Shown piece after piece: positions 34,029 through 43,202 of a stretch of DNA of 64,000 nucleotides. A program made the translations under genes and the position numbers. The notes beneath the pieces are model-generated. The model made no database searches. It saw only the letters and a list, made by a program, of their open reading frames with translations, and was not told where the DNA came from. Source of the stretch: Ruminococcus sp. (GTDB lineage: Bacteria; Bacillota; Clostridia; Oscillospirales; Ruminococcaceae); contig JAFTYF010000067.1 in assembly GCA_017461395.1 (NCBI GenBank), forward strand, positions 1 to 64,000. Direction: 5' to 3'. Positions within the stretch are counted from its first letter, which is position 1, and each line of letters starts with the position of its first letter.

Positions 34029-34090
34029 GACCACGGTTGGACTTGCACCAGCACCCTTGAATATCAATGCTCTTTTTAAGCTACACGGTC
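34029..34090 (-). other. tRNA-like fold in the leader of the zinc-ribbon gene (unassigned)
   Basis: On the minus strand GACCGTG (34084-34090) can pair over 7 bp, with two G-U pairs, with CGTGGTC (34029-34035). Inside are TA, a GCTT/GAGC stem with a 5-base loop, and a 5-bp stem GCTGG/CCAAC with a 7-base loop TGCAAGT, like a T-arm. The anticodon arm is missing (only a 4-bp stem with a 3-base loop), so this is not a functional tRNA. It may be a leader RNA or chance. Confidence 0.3.
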
Positions 34091-34099
34091 GTATTGATC

Positions 34100-34160
34100 C
34101 GGAGGAAATCACTCCGGAAATGAAGGTTACAGAGACGCACAGATCCGTTCAGACGGATCC
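34100..34160. other. Two small stem-loops after the DivIVA-like gene
   Basis: CCGGAG/CTCCGG with a 7-base loop (near 34100-34118) and GATCCGT/ACGGATC (near 34143-34160). Neither has a T-run. They lie between the DivIVA-like stop and the folded leader of the zinc-ribbon gene. Confidence 0.5.
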
Positions 34161-34180
34161 GGCGGCTCTAAATATACATA

Positions 34181-35782
34181 TTATTCTTCTGTGCTCTTAG
34201 CTGCTTCTTCTTCTGCCGCCTTAAGGAGAGCCTCCATATCGAAGCTGAAATTATTCTTCTTAGGGGCGGGATTCTGTTTAGGTGCAGGAGCAGCTGCAGG
34301 TGCAGGTGCGGGCGCAGGCTTGTTGTTGAAGCCGTGATTCTTGCTTTCATATGAGCCGGCAGAACCTATGCTTGCAAAGGGATCAAGTGCATCTGCCTTC
34401 TTTACGTCAGAAGATGCAGACGGAGCGTCCTTGCCGATATCGGAGAGTGAAGCCTTAGGAGCTGCAGAAGCCTTGAATTCTGCCTTAGGAGCTTCTGCCT
34501 TCTGAACGCCTTCTGCGCTGCCGAGTGACTTTCTTGCCTCGCCGATAATGAGCTGAGCTTCGCTCATGCGGTCAGTAGCCTGACCTGTAAGACGGCTGAG
34601 AACGGAAGAAATATCGTTGAATTTAGTATTAACGCCCTCAATTTCGTTGAGGAGCATATTTCTGACAGTAGAGGACATCTCGTTGATCTTGTCAGCGTGC
34701 TTGTTTGCGCTTTCAACTGTAGTCTTAGCCTGATCATTAGCTTCGTTGATGCAGGCCTCTACTGTAACGTTAGCGTCATTGATAGTCTTTTCAGCCTTTT
34801 CGTTAGCCTCACGGAGGATAGCATCAGCCTTTTCTGTAGCGTCAGCGATTGTCTTGTCAGCGTCAGTTTTAGCCTGTGTTTTGAGCATATTTACAGTCTT
34901 CTGAGCCTCAGCAAAGATAAGTCCCATCTGAGCTGTAGGATCGCTTGCGCTTTCCTTAAGAGTTGTGATTTCGCCGTTGAGAGAAGTAATTTCACCATTG
35001 AGCTTAGCGATCTCAGCGTCCTTATTCTTGAGCTGAGCAGCAGCGTCATCCTTATCCTTAGTGATCTGAGCGATAGTCTTGTCTCTCTCAGCGATTTCCT
35101 TAGCCTTGCTGCCGAGTTCGCTTGTAAGTCTGGAGATTTCCTGCTTTGTCTTAGCGAGTTCTGCGTTGTTTGCAGCCTGTTCAGCCTGTGCCGGAGCAGC
35201 CTGTGCTGGAGCCTTAGCAGCTTCCGCTGCCTTAGCCTGAGCTTCCTTAAGCTGAGCGTTGAGTCTTTCGATTTCCTTCTTAGCTGCTTCAAGAGCTGCT
35301 GCAGCCTGAGCGTTCTGCTGTGCATTCTGCTGAGGAGCTGCTGCCTGAGAAACCGCAGATTTAGCATGAGCTTCCTTAAGCTGAGCATTAAGCTTGTCGA
35401 TTTCCTTCTTAGCTGCTTCAAGAGCTGCTGCTGTCTGAGCATTTGACTGAGCTGCCGCAGCTGCAGCGCCGGGACCGCCTGCCTTAAGCTGTTCTATAAG
35501 CTTAAGATCGGTGTCATGCTGCTTCTGAAGTTCTTCAACTTCCTTCTTTGCTGCTCTGAGAGCGTTGTTTGAAGCGTTGAGCTTTTCCTGAAGGTTGTCG
35601 ATCTGATTGCGGTACTTTATGATTTCCTGCTGATCAACGGGTGTTGCAGGAGAGCCTTTTTTGATCTCATCCTCAAGGGAAACGATCTTTGAATTAAGCT
35701 CGTCTATGTAGGTCATAACGTCCTCTTTTACGAAGCCCTTCTGACCGATCTTAGTTTCTCTTAAGATTGTTGATTCTGCCAT
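34181..35782 (-). CDS. DivIVA-like coiled-coil protein
   Basis: 533 residues. The N-terminal 60 residues fit a DivIVA lipid-binding domain (KIGQKGFVKEDVMTYIDELNSKIVSLEDEI). A long coiled coil follows (about 60-400) rich in Ala, Lys, Glu and Gln, with a 26-residue unit beginning AAALEAAKKEI(D/E)(K/R)LNAQLKEA occurring twice (about 117-190). The C terminus is Ala/Pro-rich and ends in a short conserved helix (MEALLKAAEEEAAK). DivIVA proteins mark curved membrane at poles and septa; its place beside ftsZ supports a division or polarity role. Unusually long for the family. Confidence 0.78.
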   Translation of the reverse strand: MAESTILRETKIGQKGFVKEDVMTYIDELNSKIVSLEDEIKKGSPATPVDQQEIIKYRNQIDNLQEKLNASNNALRAAKKEVEELQKQHDTDLKLIEQLKAGGPGAAAAAAQSNAQTAAALEAAKKEIDKLNAQLKEAHAKSAVSQAAAPQQNAQQNAQAAAALEAAKKEIERLNAQLKEAQAKAAEAAKAPAQAAPAQAEQAANNAELAKTKQEISRLTSELGSKAKEIAERDKTIAQITKDKDDAAAQLKNKDAEIAKLNGEITSLNGEITTLKESASDPTAQMGLIFAEAQKTVNMLKTQAKTDADKTIADATEKADAILREANEKAEKTINDANVTVEACINEANDQAKTTVESANKHADKINEMSSTVRNMLLNEIEGVNTKFNDISSVLSRLTGQATDRMSEAQLIIGEARKSLGSAEGVQKAEAPKAEFKASAAPKASLSDIGKDAPSASSDVKKADALDPFASIGSAGSYESKNHGFNNKPAPAPAPAAAPAPKQNPAPKKNNFSFDMEALLKAAEEEAAKSTEE

Positions 35783-35853
35783 TGTAAAAACTCCATTTCC
35801 CCTCGGATGAACGAGGTCAAAATAAATTCAAGGAAATAAAATGCCTTTAAAAT

Positions 35854-35882
35854 ATTATAACATATTCAACATTGAATTTCAA
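35854..35882 (-). promoter_or_regulatory. Sigma-A promoter of the DivIVA-like gene
   Basis: Leftward TTGAAA (35877-35882), 17 bases, TATAAT (35854-35859); leader of about 65 bases. Confidence 0.82.
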
Positions 35883-35967
35883 TTACTAATATGTAGAATT
35901 TTTAAGCTGATTTTAGTGCATTTGATATAAAAAACTAAGCATTCCGACAGAATTTATTACATAGGAG

Positions 35968-36006
35968 TATAAGAAAAGCGGCTTCCCTAAAAGAGAAACC
36001 GCTTGA
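35968..36006 (-). terminator. Terminator of ftsZ
   Basis: On the minus strand AAGCGGTTTCTC pairs with GGGAAGCCGCTT (imperfect centre) and is followed by TTCTTAT, 10 bases after the ftsZ stop. Confidence 0.75.
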
Positions 36007-36015
36007 ATTATCATG

Positions 36016-37140
36016 TCAGTTGCCCAGCATTTTGAAGATATCATCGAGATCGTAGTCCTGATTTGAAGAAGCCGGCTTAGAGCTGGTTCCGCCAAGACCA
36101 AGTCCGTCGATGAGTGGGTTGTCGATCTGGATAACATCCTCCTCAGCAGAAGCTTCATCAGCTGCAGAGGGAAGAACTTCCTCATCATCAAAGCCAGCAG
36201 CGATAACAGTGATGGTCATTTCATCCTGCATATCCTCCTTGAAGGCTGTACCGAAGATAAATTCAACTCCGTCAGCTGCTGTATCAGTGATCATCTTTGT
36301 AGCAGCATCAACATCGGATGAGAGGATATCCTCAGACATAGCGATATTGATAAGAAGTCGCTTAGCACCAGAGATAGATGTTTCGAGGAGAGGGCTGGAG
36401 ATTACAGCGTTTGCAGCATCTCTTGCCTTATCCTTGCCGGAGCCATGACCGATAGCCATATGAGCGTAGCCAGCACCCTTCATTATTGTAGAAACATCAG
36501 CGAAATCGAGATTTATGTAGCCTTCCTCAACGATGAGGTCGGAGATGCTCTTAACGCCTGTTTTGAGAACGTCATCGGAAAGTGCAAAGGACTGCATCAT
36601 AGTGAGGGGCTTGTCCAGACCAACGAGGAGACGCTCATTCGGAATAACGATAAGGGAGTCAACGTATTTTTTCAGTTCTGCGATACCTTTTTCAGCCTGA
36701 GCCATTTTCTGCTCTCTCTCAAAGAGGAAGGGCTTTGTAACAACGGCAACAGTAAGGATATCCATTTCCTTAGCGATCTTAGCAACAACAGGAGCAGCAC
36801 CAGTACCTGTACCGCCGCCCATTCCGGCTGTAATGAAAATCATATCAGCGCCCTTGAGGTGTGACTCGATCTCGTCACGGTTTTCCTCAGCACTTCTCTG
36901 ACCGATCTCAGGCTTGTTTCCTGCGCCTCTGCCCTTTGTAAGCTTTGCACCAATCGGTATTCTTGTAGTAGCTCTTGACTTGTTAAGAGCCTTTGCATCT
37001 GTATTAACTGCGATATATTCGATATTACTTACACCTGAATCGACCATGCAGTTTACGGCATTTCCGCCGCCGCCGCCGACACCGATGACCTTTATATTTA
37101 CATCAGGTTCAAGTGCTTCTTCGTAATTGAAATCAGACAT
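36016..37140 (-). CDS. ftsZ: Cell division protein FtsZ
   Basis: 374 residues, the tubulin-like GTPase that forms the Z-ring. [17 protein letters not shown] at 16-32, the tubulin signature GMGGGTGTG at 106-114, and T7 loop [11 protein letters not shown] are all present. The C-terminal tail is short and ends [13 protein letters not shown], a conserved-peptide variant without the usual Arg-rich end. GGAGGAGTTTTACA precedes the ATG at 37140; a further upstream start would remove that site from use. Confidence 0.97.
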   Translation of the reverse strand: MSDFNYEEALEPDVNIKVIGVGGGGGNAVNCMVDSGVSNIEYIAVNTDAKALNKSRATTRIPIGAKLTKGRGAGNKPEIGQRSAEENRDEIESHLKGADMIFITAGMGGGTGTGAAPVVAKIAKEMDILTVAVVTKPFLFEREQKMAQAEKGIAELKKYVDSLIVIPNERLLVGLDKPLTMMQSFALSDDVLKTGVKSISDLIVEEGYINLDFADVSTIMKGAGYAHMAIGHGSGKDKARDAANAVISSPLLETSISGAKRLLINIAMSEDILSSDVDAATKMITDTAADGVEFIFGTAFKEDMQDEMTITVIAAGFDDEEVLPSAADEASAEEDVIQIDNPLIDGLGLGGTSSKPASSNQDYDLDDIFKMLGN

Positions 37141-37213
37141 TGTAAAACTCCTCCTACTTGTTTTATCCTGTATATTTAAACAGACATGATTATACACTAT
37201 AAATACACTTATT

Positions 37214-37242
37214 ATTTTAGCATAATATCCTCTTTTTTGCAA
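37214..37242 (-). promoter_or_regulatory. Sigma-A promoter of ftsZ
   Basis: Leftward TTGCAA (37237-37242), 17 bases, TAAAAT (37214-37219), about 75 bases before the ftsZ ATG. The 184-base ftsQ-ftsZ gap is AT-rich and otherwise empty. Confidence 0.75.
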
Positions 37243-37324
37243 GGACTTATTTGATTTTTTCAAATTTCAGCACATTTAACAATGTTAGAATATATTTTTA
37301 AGCTATTTTATACAAATATTTTTC

Positions 37325-38323
37325 TTAGTAAAGTGCTGTATCACCACCGTACTGATCTGATCCTGAATTCCCATACTGATCCTGCGGAATTTCTGTTGCG
37401 GATTGTCCGGTCGAGTTATTGAACTCATCAAAAAGCGCTTCCTGATCGGGATTTATCTCGCCTGTGATATCTCCGTCAGCTGTTCCTGTCTGATTCTGAT
37501 ATCGGTTTTCGTCAGGAGTTCCAGCCGGCTTATCAGTCATTCTGAAGCTGCACTGATTAGTTCCAACCATCGTAAGGTAGCCTTTTTTGCCCCTAATTGC
37601 CTCGTTCTGCATAACACTTTCGGCAAGATTCAGCTTGTATTCAACATCTGTCCAGCCGCCCATACGGAAAACCATTCCGTTCTTGTAGTTCACCATGATG
37701 CTGAACTCATTCGTCATATCTACTGACGCAATATCACTGTCACCCTTTGTACTCAGGCACGAAATAAGCTCATCAAAAGCTTCTCTCTTGTGGTCGTTTT
37801 CAGTATCAATGAGCTTTCCGGCAGTCAAAACCGATGGATTATAGCCATATATCTTTGGAAGTCCGTTGATTGCTCCCGAGGCGCCCTCAACATATTCTGC
37901 AAGAATCTTTCCTTTTTTGCTCACAAGGAGAGAACCGTTTTCATGATATACGGTATATGCCGGAATACAGCGTGTTACCTTAATTTCCACCGACGACGGG
38001 AACTTCTTCTTCACCGATGCCGTTTCAACGTAAAGCAGCTTGTCCAGAATCTGCTTTTCGCTCTTTTCTGCGTCAAGTCTCAGGAGATTATCGCCCTTTT
38101 TTATGCCAGCCGCTGCGACGATTTCCTCAGCGGAGTACATATCCGATTCTCCTGAGACTCTTATCTCACTCAGATTAAATAAAAATGTATAACAAATAGT
38201 TATCCCGACCGTCATCACGATCAAGGCAACTGCCAGTCCGTAGAGATTCATCCAGCGGCTGCGCCTTCTTGTACGCTTTCGGCTGTTGTTCCTCTCGACG
38301 CTTGTTTTCTCGACATCCTTCAT
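37325..38323 (-). CDS. ftsQ: FtsQ/DivIB-type division protein
   Basis: 332 residues: a basic cytoplasmic tail (KRTRRRSRW), one membrane helix (YGLAVALIVMTVGITICYTFLF), a POTRA domain (SEIRVSGESDMYSAEEIVAAAGIKKGDNLLRLD), a beta domain and an unusual Gln/Asn/Asp-rich tail of about 70 residues (QNQTGTADGDITGEINPD, ending DQYGGDTALY). It links FtsW/PBP2b to FtsL in the divisome. ATG at 38323 follows TGGAGATATT; a GTG five codons upstream is possible. Confidence 0.9.
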   Translation of the reverse strand: MKDVEKTSVERNNSRKRTRRRSRWMNLYGLAVALIVMTVGITICYTFLFNLSEIRVSGESDMYSAEEIVAAAGIKKGDNLLRLDAEKSEKQILDKLLYVETASVKKKFPSSVEIKVTRCIPAYTVYHENGSLLVSKKGKILAEYVEGASGAINGLPKIYGYNPSVLTAGKLIDTENDHKREAFDELISCLSTKGDSDIASVDMTNEFSIMVNYKNGMVFRMGGWTDVEYKLNLAESVMQNEAIRGKKGYLTMVGTNQCSFRMTDKPAGTPDENRYQNQTGTADGDITGEINPDQEALFDEFNNSTGQSATEIPQDQYGNSGSDQYGGDTALY

Positions 38324-38340
38324 AATATCTCCATCCACCG

Positions 38341-39600
38341 TCAGCTCCGGACTATATCACCGCCCAGCTTTCTGACTGCCTCCTCTATTTTTTCGTATCC
38401 CCTGTCTATATGGCAGATACGGCTTATTTCCGATGTTCCCTCAGCGGAAAGCGCTGCAGCAACCATAGCTGCTCCTCCCCGAAGATCTGTAGCCTCGACC
38501 GAAGCACCGCTTAATGACGGAACCCCCTTGATTATCGCCGCCTTTCCGAGAACCTGTATGTCTGCGCCCATTTTTACAAGAGCGTCCGTGTGGCGGTATC
38601 GGCAGTGGAAAATATTCTCCTCGAACACACTTGTGCCCTCAGCCGTTATCAGTGCCGCCATCAGCACTGCCTGCGCGTCCGTCGGAAATCCCGGGTGCGG
38701 CATTGTCCTTATCCTGTCCTTTACAGCTCTAAGACGCGAACCGCTCCTCAGATATATCCTGTCGTCCCGTGTATAAATCGTACAGCCGGTCTGCTCCAGC
38801 ACAGACAAAAACGGCTCCATTTCAGCAACACAGGCATTTGTAAGTATAATTTCTCCCCTTGTGGCAGCTGTCATGGAAAGATACGTCGCTCCGGCAATTC
38901 TGTCCGCCATAATACGGTATTCGCAGCCGTGAAGTCTCTTTTTACCCTTTATTACGATACGGCTTTCTCCGTCACCTGAAATATCAGCACCACAGGCTCT
39001 CAGAAATCCACATAAATCGCAGATTTCCGGCTCTCTCGCCGCATTGTTTATGACAGTTTCGCCGTCAGCAGTAACTGCGCACAGGATGATATTTTCCGTT
39101 GCGCCTACAGATGGAAACGAAAGTGAAATTCTTGCGCCCTTTGCGCTTCCAGAAAGTGCCTTACACACTATCCTGCCGCCGCTTTCCCTAATATCCACGC
39201 CCATTTTCCGCAGTGCGGCAAGGTGCATATCAATCGGACGAGGTCCTAATTCACATCCTCCGGGAACGCTCACCGTACATTCGCCGGTACTGCCCAGCAT
39301 TGCGCCCATGAATATTATCGACGAGCGCATCTCACGCATGAGTGCTTCGGAAATAACCGTTCCGCTTATCACCGAGGAATCAATAGTAACTGTATTCCCC
39401 GAAAAATTGCACCTGCATCCCACACAGTTGAGAATTCTTGCGGCGGAGTAGACATCGGTCAGACGAGGACAGCTGCTGAGAGTACAGTCTCCCCTGCAAA
39501 GCAGCGATGCCGCCATTATAGGCAGTGCGCTGTTTTTGCTTCCCTGCAGGTCAAGCTCTCCCCTGAGACGTCTGCCGCCGTTTATTATAAGTTTCTGCAT
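38341..39600 (-). CDS. murA: UDP-N-acetylglucosamine 1-carboxyvinyltransferase
   Basis: 419 residues, the first committed step of peptidoglycan synthesis (PEP transfer to UDP-GlcNAc). N-terminal GELDLQGSKNSALPIMAA, the catalytic loop PGGCELGPRPIDMH with the Cys targeted by fosfomycin, and LRGGAAMVAAAL near the C terminus are present. Its place between murG and ftsQ is typical of clostridial dcw clusters. AGGTGGTATA precedes the ATG. Confidence 0.95.
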   Translation of the reverse strand: MQKLIINGGRRLRGELDLQGSKNSALPIMAASLLCRGDCTLSSCPRLTDVYSAARILNCVGCRCNFSGNTVTIDSSVISGTVISEALMREMRSSIIFMGAMLGSTGECTVSVPGGCELGPRPIDMHLAALRKMGVDIRESGGRIVCKALSGSAKGARISLSFPSVGATENIILCAVTADGETVINNAAREPEICDLCGFLRACGADISGDGESRIVIKGKKRLHGCEYRIMADRIAGATYLSMTAATRGEIILTNACVAEMEPFLSVLEQTGCTIYTRDDRIYLRSGSRLRAVKDRIRTMPHPGFPTDAQAVLMAALITAEGTSVFEENIFHCRYRHTDALVKMGADIQVLGKAAIIKGVPSLSGASVEATDLRGGAAMVAAALSAEGTSEISRICHIDRGYEKIEEAVRKLGGDIVRS

Positions 39601-39650
39601 TATACCACCTCACAGCATTTTTGTATAATATGCCATAAGGTGACTGTTTG

Positions 39651-40787
39651 TTACTTTGTGTTTTTCTTTGCAAGAAGCTCCTCCACAACGGCGAGAATAC
39701 GCTCGTTTGTGTCCTTAAGGTGAAGCTTTGCCGCACACGCCGACATAATTTCTACCGTGTCGGGAGATTCATAAAGCCTTTTTATCTCAGCAATCATTTT
39801 TTCGTTGGTGACATCCTTCTGCTCTGTCACAACAGCTGCTCCCGCCTTGCCGAGAACCATTGCATTGTGGTACTGGTGATTTCCGGCAACGATAGGCGAC
39901 GGAATGAGGATAGAAGCCTTTCCGGCTGCCTGAAGCTCCGCAAGAGTGGACGCTCCCGAACGGCATATCACAAGATCTGCCGCCGCAAGGCAAATATCCA
40001 TATCGTTTATGTACTCACTTATACGAAGGCGATCGCTTTTCAGCGGGATTCCAGCCGCCTTCATCGCCTGTGGAAATGTATCCTTTCCCATGCCGCCGTA
40101 ACCATGAATGTGATTGATCTTGAGTCCCTCACCGGTATGCCACTTCACAACCTCTGTCATGGTATCGTTTATACAGCCTGCACCGAGACTTCCGCCGAAT
40201 GAAAGTATCGTAAAGCTGTCGTCAAAGCCGAGCTTTTTTCTTGCTTCAGCCTTGCTTATCGTGTTGATGCTGCTTCTTACGGGAAGTCCCGTAACACTGT
40301 ACTTGAACTTGCTTTTGTCCATAAAATCAAGCGCTTCGATAACTGTCAGCATAACGAAATCAACTTCCTTGGAGAGAAGTCTGTTCGTCACTCCGGGATA
40401 GGCATTCTGCTCATGGATAGCAGTCGGTATTCCCATTTTAGCCGCCTTTCTTATCACCGGACCGGCAGCATATCCGCCCGTACCTATGGCGATATCAGGC
40501 GAAAAGCCCTTGATTATCTCCTTTGCTCTCTTTCCGGAAGTCATGAGATAGGCAACAGCCTTTGCGTTTCTGCCAATGTTTTCAAGCGAGATCTTTCTCT
40601 GAAATCCGGCAACCTTGATAGTTTCCAGCCTGTAGCCAGCTTTCGGAACAAGCCTTGCTTCCATACCGTTTGGAGTTCCCGCAAAAAGGAACTCTGCTTC
40701 GGGATATTTTTCCCTTATTATATCTGCAATGGCAAGACCGGGATTGATGTGTCCACCGGTGCCTCCGCAGGCTATAAGTACCTTCAT
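39651..40787 (-). CDS. murG: UDP-GlcNAc--lipid I N-acetylglucosaminyltransferase
   Basis: 378 residues, GT28 glycosyltransferase that makes lipid II at the inner membrane face. GGTGGHINPGLAIAD at residues 8-22 is the lipid-binding G-loop; GGSLGAGCIND and CRSGASTLAELQAAGKASILIPSP bind UDP-GlcNAc. AAAGGTGATAAAGAT precedes the ATG. Confidence 0.96.
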   Translation of the reverse strand: MKVLIACGGTGGHINPGLAIADIIREKYPEAEFLFAGTPNGMEARLVPKAGYRLETIKVAGFQRKISLENIGRNAKAVAYLMTSGKRAKEIIKGFSPDIAIGTGGYAAGPVIRKAAKMGIPTAIHEQNAYPGVTNRLLSKEVDFVMLTVIEALDFMDKSKFKYSVTGLPVRSSINTISKAEARKKLGFDDSFTILSFGGSLGAGCINDTMTEVVKWHTGEGLKINHIHGYGGMGKDTFPQAMKAAGIPLKSDRLRISEYINDMDICLAAADLVICRSGASTLAELQAAGKASILIPSPIVAGNHQYHNAMVLGKAGAAVVTEQKDVTNEKMIAEIKRLYESPDTVEIMSACAAKLHLKDTNERILAVVEELLAKKNTK

Positions 40788-40818
40788 ATCTTTATCACCT
40801 TTCTTTGTTCACGCTCTG

Positions 40819-42114
40819 TCAAGCCGGAGTCTTTCCGCTTGATGAAGCCTTTTTCCGCTTCGGAGCGGTTTTTTTCTTTTTGGCTTTATGTTCATCGGGA
40901 TAATATCTCTGCTGCGAAATATTCAGCATGATGCCCATTTCGGCAAGCTGCATTATCAGAGCAGTTCCGCCGTAGCTGAAAAACGGCAGACTTATTCCCG
41001 TATTCGGTATGAGATTGCTTACAACCGCAAGATTAAGCACCGTCTGGATGCCTATCTGCGTTGTTATACCGACTGCAATGAGCATTCCGAAGCGATCCTT
41101 GCAGCGGACTGCTATTGAAAAGCCCTCTACCACCAGCAGGAAGAACACGAGGATTATCGCAAGTGCGCCGACGAATCCAAGCTCCTCGCAGACTATCGGG
41201 AAAACAAAGTCGTTTTTTGTTTCGGGGAGGTAGAGATATTTCTGACGTGAATTTCCAAGTCCCAAACCAAAAAGTCCGCCTGAGCCAATGGCAATAATGG
41301 AGTTCGCTGTCTGCCATGTATCGTTGAGGACATCCGCAAAGGGATTCTGCCACGATTTTATTCTGACTGCAACGTAGCTTCCCGGCGTATTTGCCTGTAC
41401 TACGATGATTATGACAGCTATCGCAAGAACGGACGCTCCGAGTATAAGAAACTGCTTTCTGTTTGCTCCGCCGCAGAGAATCATGGCAACGGAGATAGTT
41501 GCAACGAGAATGATACCTGAAAGATGAGGCTCTAAAAAGAGCAGAAACGCATAAACGCCCATGAGAAGCGCATATTTTACGATTCCCACACGGAAATCGT
41601 TCATTTTCTTGCCGTCACGCTCCATGCTGTAGGCAAAGAAGATGATAATTGCAAGCTTTGCGACCTCTGACGGCTGAAAACTCAGCGACGCACCGACTGA
41701 CAGCCATCTTTTTGCACCCATAGTACCGCCCTCGTCGCTTCCTATGAACAGTACAACTATGAGCAAAAATGCGCCGAGAACGTAGAGAAGTCCGGCAATG
41801 TTGAATTTTTTAAGTACCGGCAGCTTGATATTTTTCAGATTGTGGTAATCCATTTTCATGAAGAAAAGCAGAGCCACAAAACCGATAACTGCGTTTTTCG
41901 CCTGATTCTTCGCATAGAAAAGACCATCGCCGTCGTGTTCGCTGTAAGCCCATGCATAGCTTGCGGAGGACATCATTACGATTCCGACTACAAGCAGTAT
42001 CATAACGTAGGCAAAGAACGAAAGACTGAGATCGCTGTTTCTTCCCTCGCCCACAAAGGTTTTCCAAAGCTGCTGAAAGGTCGTATTCTTCTTTTTCTTT
42101 CCTGACGACGCCAT
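40819..42114 (-). CDS. ftsW: SEDS peptidoglycan polymerase FtsW
   Basis: 431 residues with ten membrane helices and the SEDS signatures: LSLSFFAYVMILLVVGIVMMSSASY at helix 1, FQPSEVAKLAIIIFFAYSM (SEDS Pro-Ser-Glu), and GISLPFFSYGGTALIMQLAEMGIMLNIS. The C-terminal tail is Lys-rich (KKKKTAPKRKKASSSG). It polymerises lipid II with the PBP at 44671-47040. GGAGAAGCGGA precedes the ATG. Confidence 0.95.
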   Translation of the reverse strand: MASSGKKKKNTTFQQLWKTFVGEGRNSDLSLSFFAYVMILLVVGIVMMSSASYAWAYSEHDGDGLFYAKNQAKNAVIGFVALLFFMKMDYHNLKNIKLPVLKKFNIAGLLYVLGAFLLIVVLFIGSDEGGTMGAKRWLSVGASLSFQPSEVAKLAIIIFFAYSMERDGKKMNDFRVGIVKYALLMGVYAFLLFLEPHLSGIILVATISVAMILCGGANRKQFLILGASVLAIAVIIIVVQANTPGSYVAVRIKSWQNPFADVLNDTWQTANSIIAIGSGGLFGLGLGNSRQKYLYLPETKNDFVFPIVCEELGFVGALAIILVFFLLVVEGFSIAVRCKDRFGMLIAVGITTQIGIQTVLNLAVVSNLIPNTGISLPFFSYGGTALIMQLAEMGIMLNISQQRYYPDEHKAKKKKTAPKRKKASSSGKTPA

Positions 42115-42154
42115 TCCGCTTCTCCTTTCTTTTCTCCGTGTGCCGGAGTGTTAA

Positions 42155-43186
42155 TTACAGTAAGGTTATTATTCCCAGAACTCCGAAAATAATGCTTGTC
42201 AGTGTAAAGGTTATTACAATTTTGTATTCGCTGAAGCCGCTCATTTCAAAATGGTGATGAATAGGCGTCATCTTGAAGATACGCTTGCCCTCGCCTGTCT
42301 TTTTCTTTGTGTATTTGAAGTATGATACCTGAATCACAACAGACAGCGCCTCGATGATATACACGAGTGCCACGAGGAAAAGCAGCAGATGCTTGTGAAG
42401 AACAAGTCCTGTACCGGTAACTGCCGCACCGAGGAACATCGAACCTGTATCGCCCATGAAGCACTTCGCCGGATTGAGATTCCAGATTAGGAAGCCGAGA
42501 CATCCGCCGGCAAGAGCCATTGTAAAGAGTGAAAGCTCTGATTCCTTGAGGATAGAACAGCATACCGTGAACACCAGCATTACCGCAAATGTAACTGAAC
42601 CGCACAGACCGTCAACGCCGTCAGTGAGGTTTACTGCGTTGGTAAGGTAGATTATCACCGGTATCATGATGATGTAGTAGAATATTCCCAGTGAAGGGGA
42701 TTCCCAGAAGCCGAGATCGATACTTGTCGAACGGTCGCCGAATTTATTCAGTGCAACAAGAAAGCCCACGGAAAATACCGTCTGGAGAGCAACCTTCTGC
42801 ATTGCGCTGAGACCGTCGTTATGCTTTCTTGCAACCTTTGTGAAGTCGTCAATAAAGCCGATAAGTCCGAAAAGCACGGCAAATACAACAACGCTGAGCA
42901 TCCGGAAGAATGCGTGCTGGACTTCCTGAGAAGTAACGTCGATTCCGCCCCTGAGTCTGTATATCCAGTAGCCTATCATGGAAACCGCTACTGAAGCGAT
43001 TATGAACATGAATCCGCCCATTGTCGGAGTTCCCTGTTTGCTTGCGTGCCACTGAGGGCCGTCCTCTGTTTTTATCGGCTGTCCGAATTTTATACGTCTG
43101 AGAAAGGGTACAAGGAAAATCCCCGATACGCCGGCAACAACGAATGACAGCAGTGTTACTGAAAGATTTATTATCCAATAAGACAT
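42155..43186 (-). CDS. mraY: Phospho-N-acetylmuramoyl-pentapeptide transferase
   Basis: 343 residues, ten membrane helices. It moves phospho-MurNAc-pentapeptide to undecaprenyl phosphate (lipid I). Motifs: FIDDFTKV (Mg Asp pair), AVNLTDGVDGL, and KMTPIHHHFEMSG. GAAGGAATTATATAA precedes the ATG. It follows murE directly; murF and murD are not in this cluster. Confidence 0.96.
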   Translation of the reverse strand: MSYWIINLSVTLLSFVVAGVSGIFLVPFLRRIKFGQPIKTEDGPQWHASKQGTPTMGGFMFIIASVAVSMIGYWIYRLRGGIDVTSQEVQHAFFRMLSVVVFAVLFGLIGFIDDFTKVARKHNDGLSAMQKVALQTVFSVGFLVALNKFGDRSTSIDLGFWESPSLGIFYYIIMIPVIIYLTNAVNLTDGVDGLCGSVTFAVMLVFTVCCSILKESELSLFTMALAGGCLGFLIWNLNPAKCFMGDTGSMFLGAAVTGTGLVLHKHLLLFLVALVYIIEALSVVIQVSYFKYTKKKTGEGKRIFKMTPIHHHFEMSGFSEYKIVITFTLTSIIFGVLGIITLL

Positions 43187-43202
43187 TTATATAATTCCTT
43201 CC

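Noticed and set aside
34029..34060. Resemblance of GGTGCAAGTCC to cobalamin-riboswitch or T-box core sequence
   Set aside because: Only a short string fits; the conserved flanking blocks of either class (such as GCCACTG or AGGGTGGTACCGCG) are absent.
34027..34200. A 57-codon plus-strand open frame (including DPEEITPEMKVTETHRSV) in the gap after the DivIVA-like gene
   Set aside because: It starts at a TTG without a ribosome site, overlaps the end of the DivIVA-like gene on the other strand, and covers two stem-loops; I could not tie it to a family.
34697..35446. Long Ser/Leu/Cys-rich open frame opposite the DivIVA-like gene
   Set aside because: It is the antisense reading of the Ala/Lys/Glu coiled-coil codons and has no ribosome site of its own.
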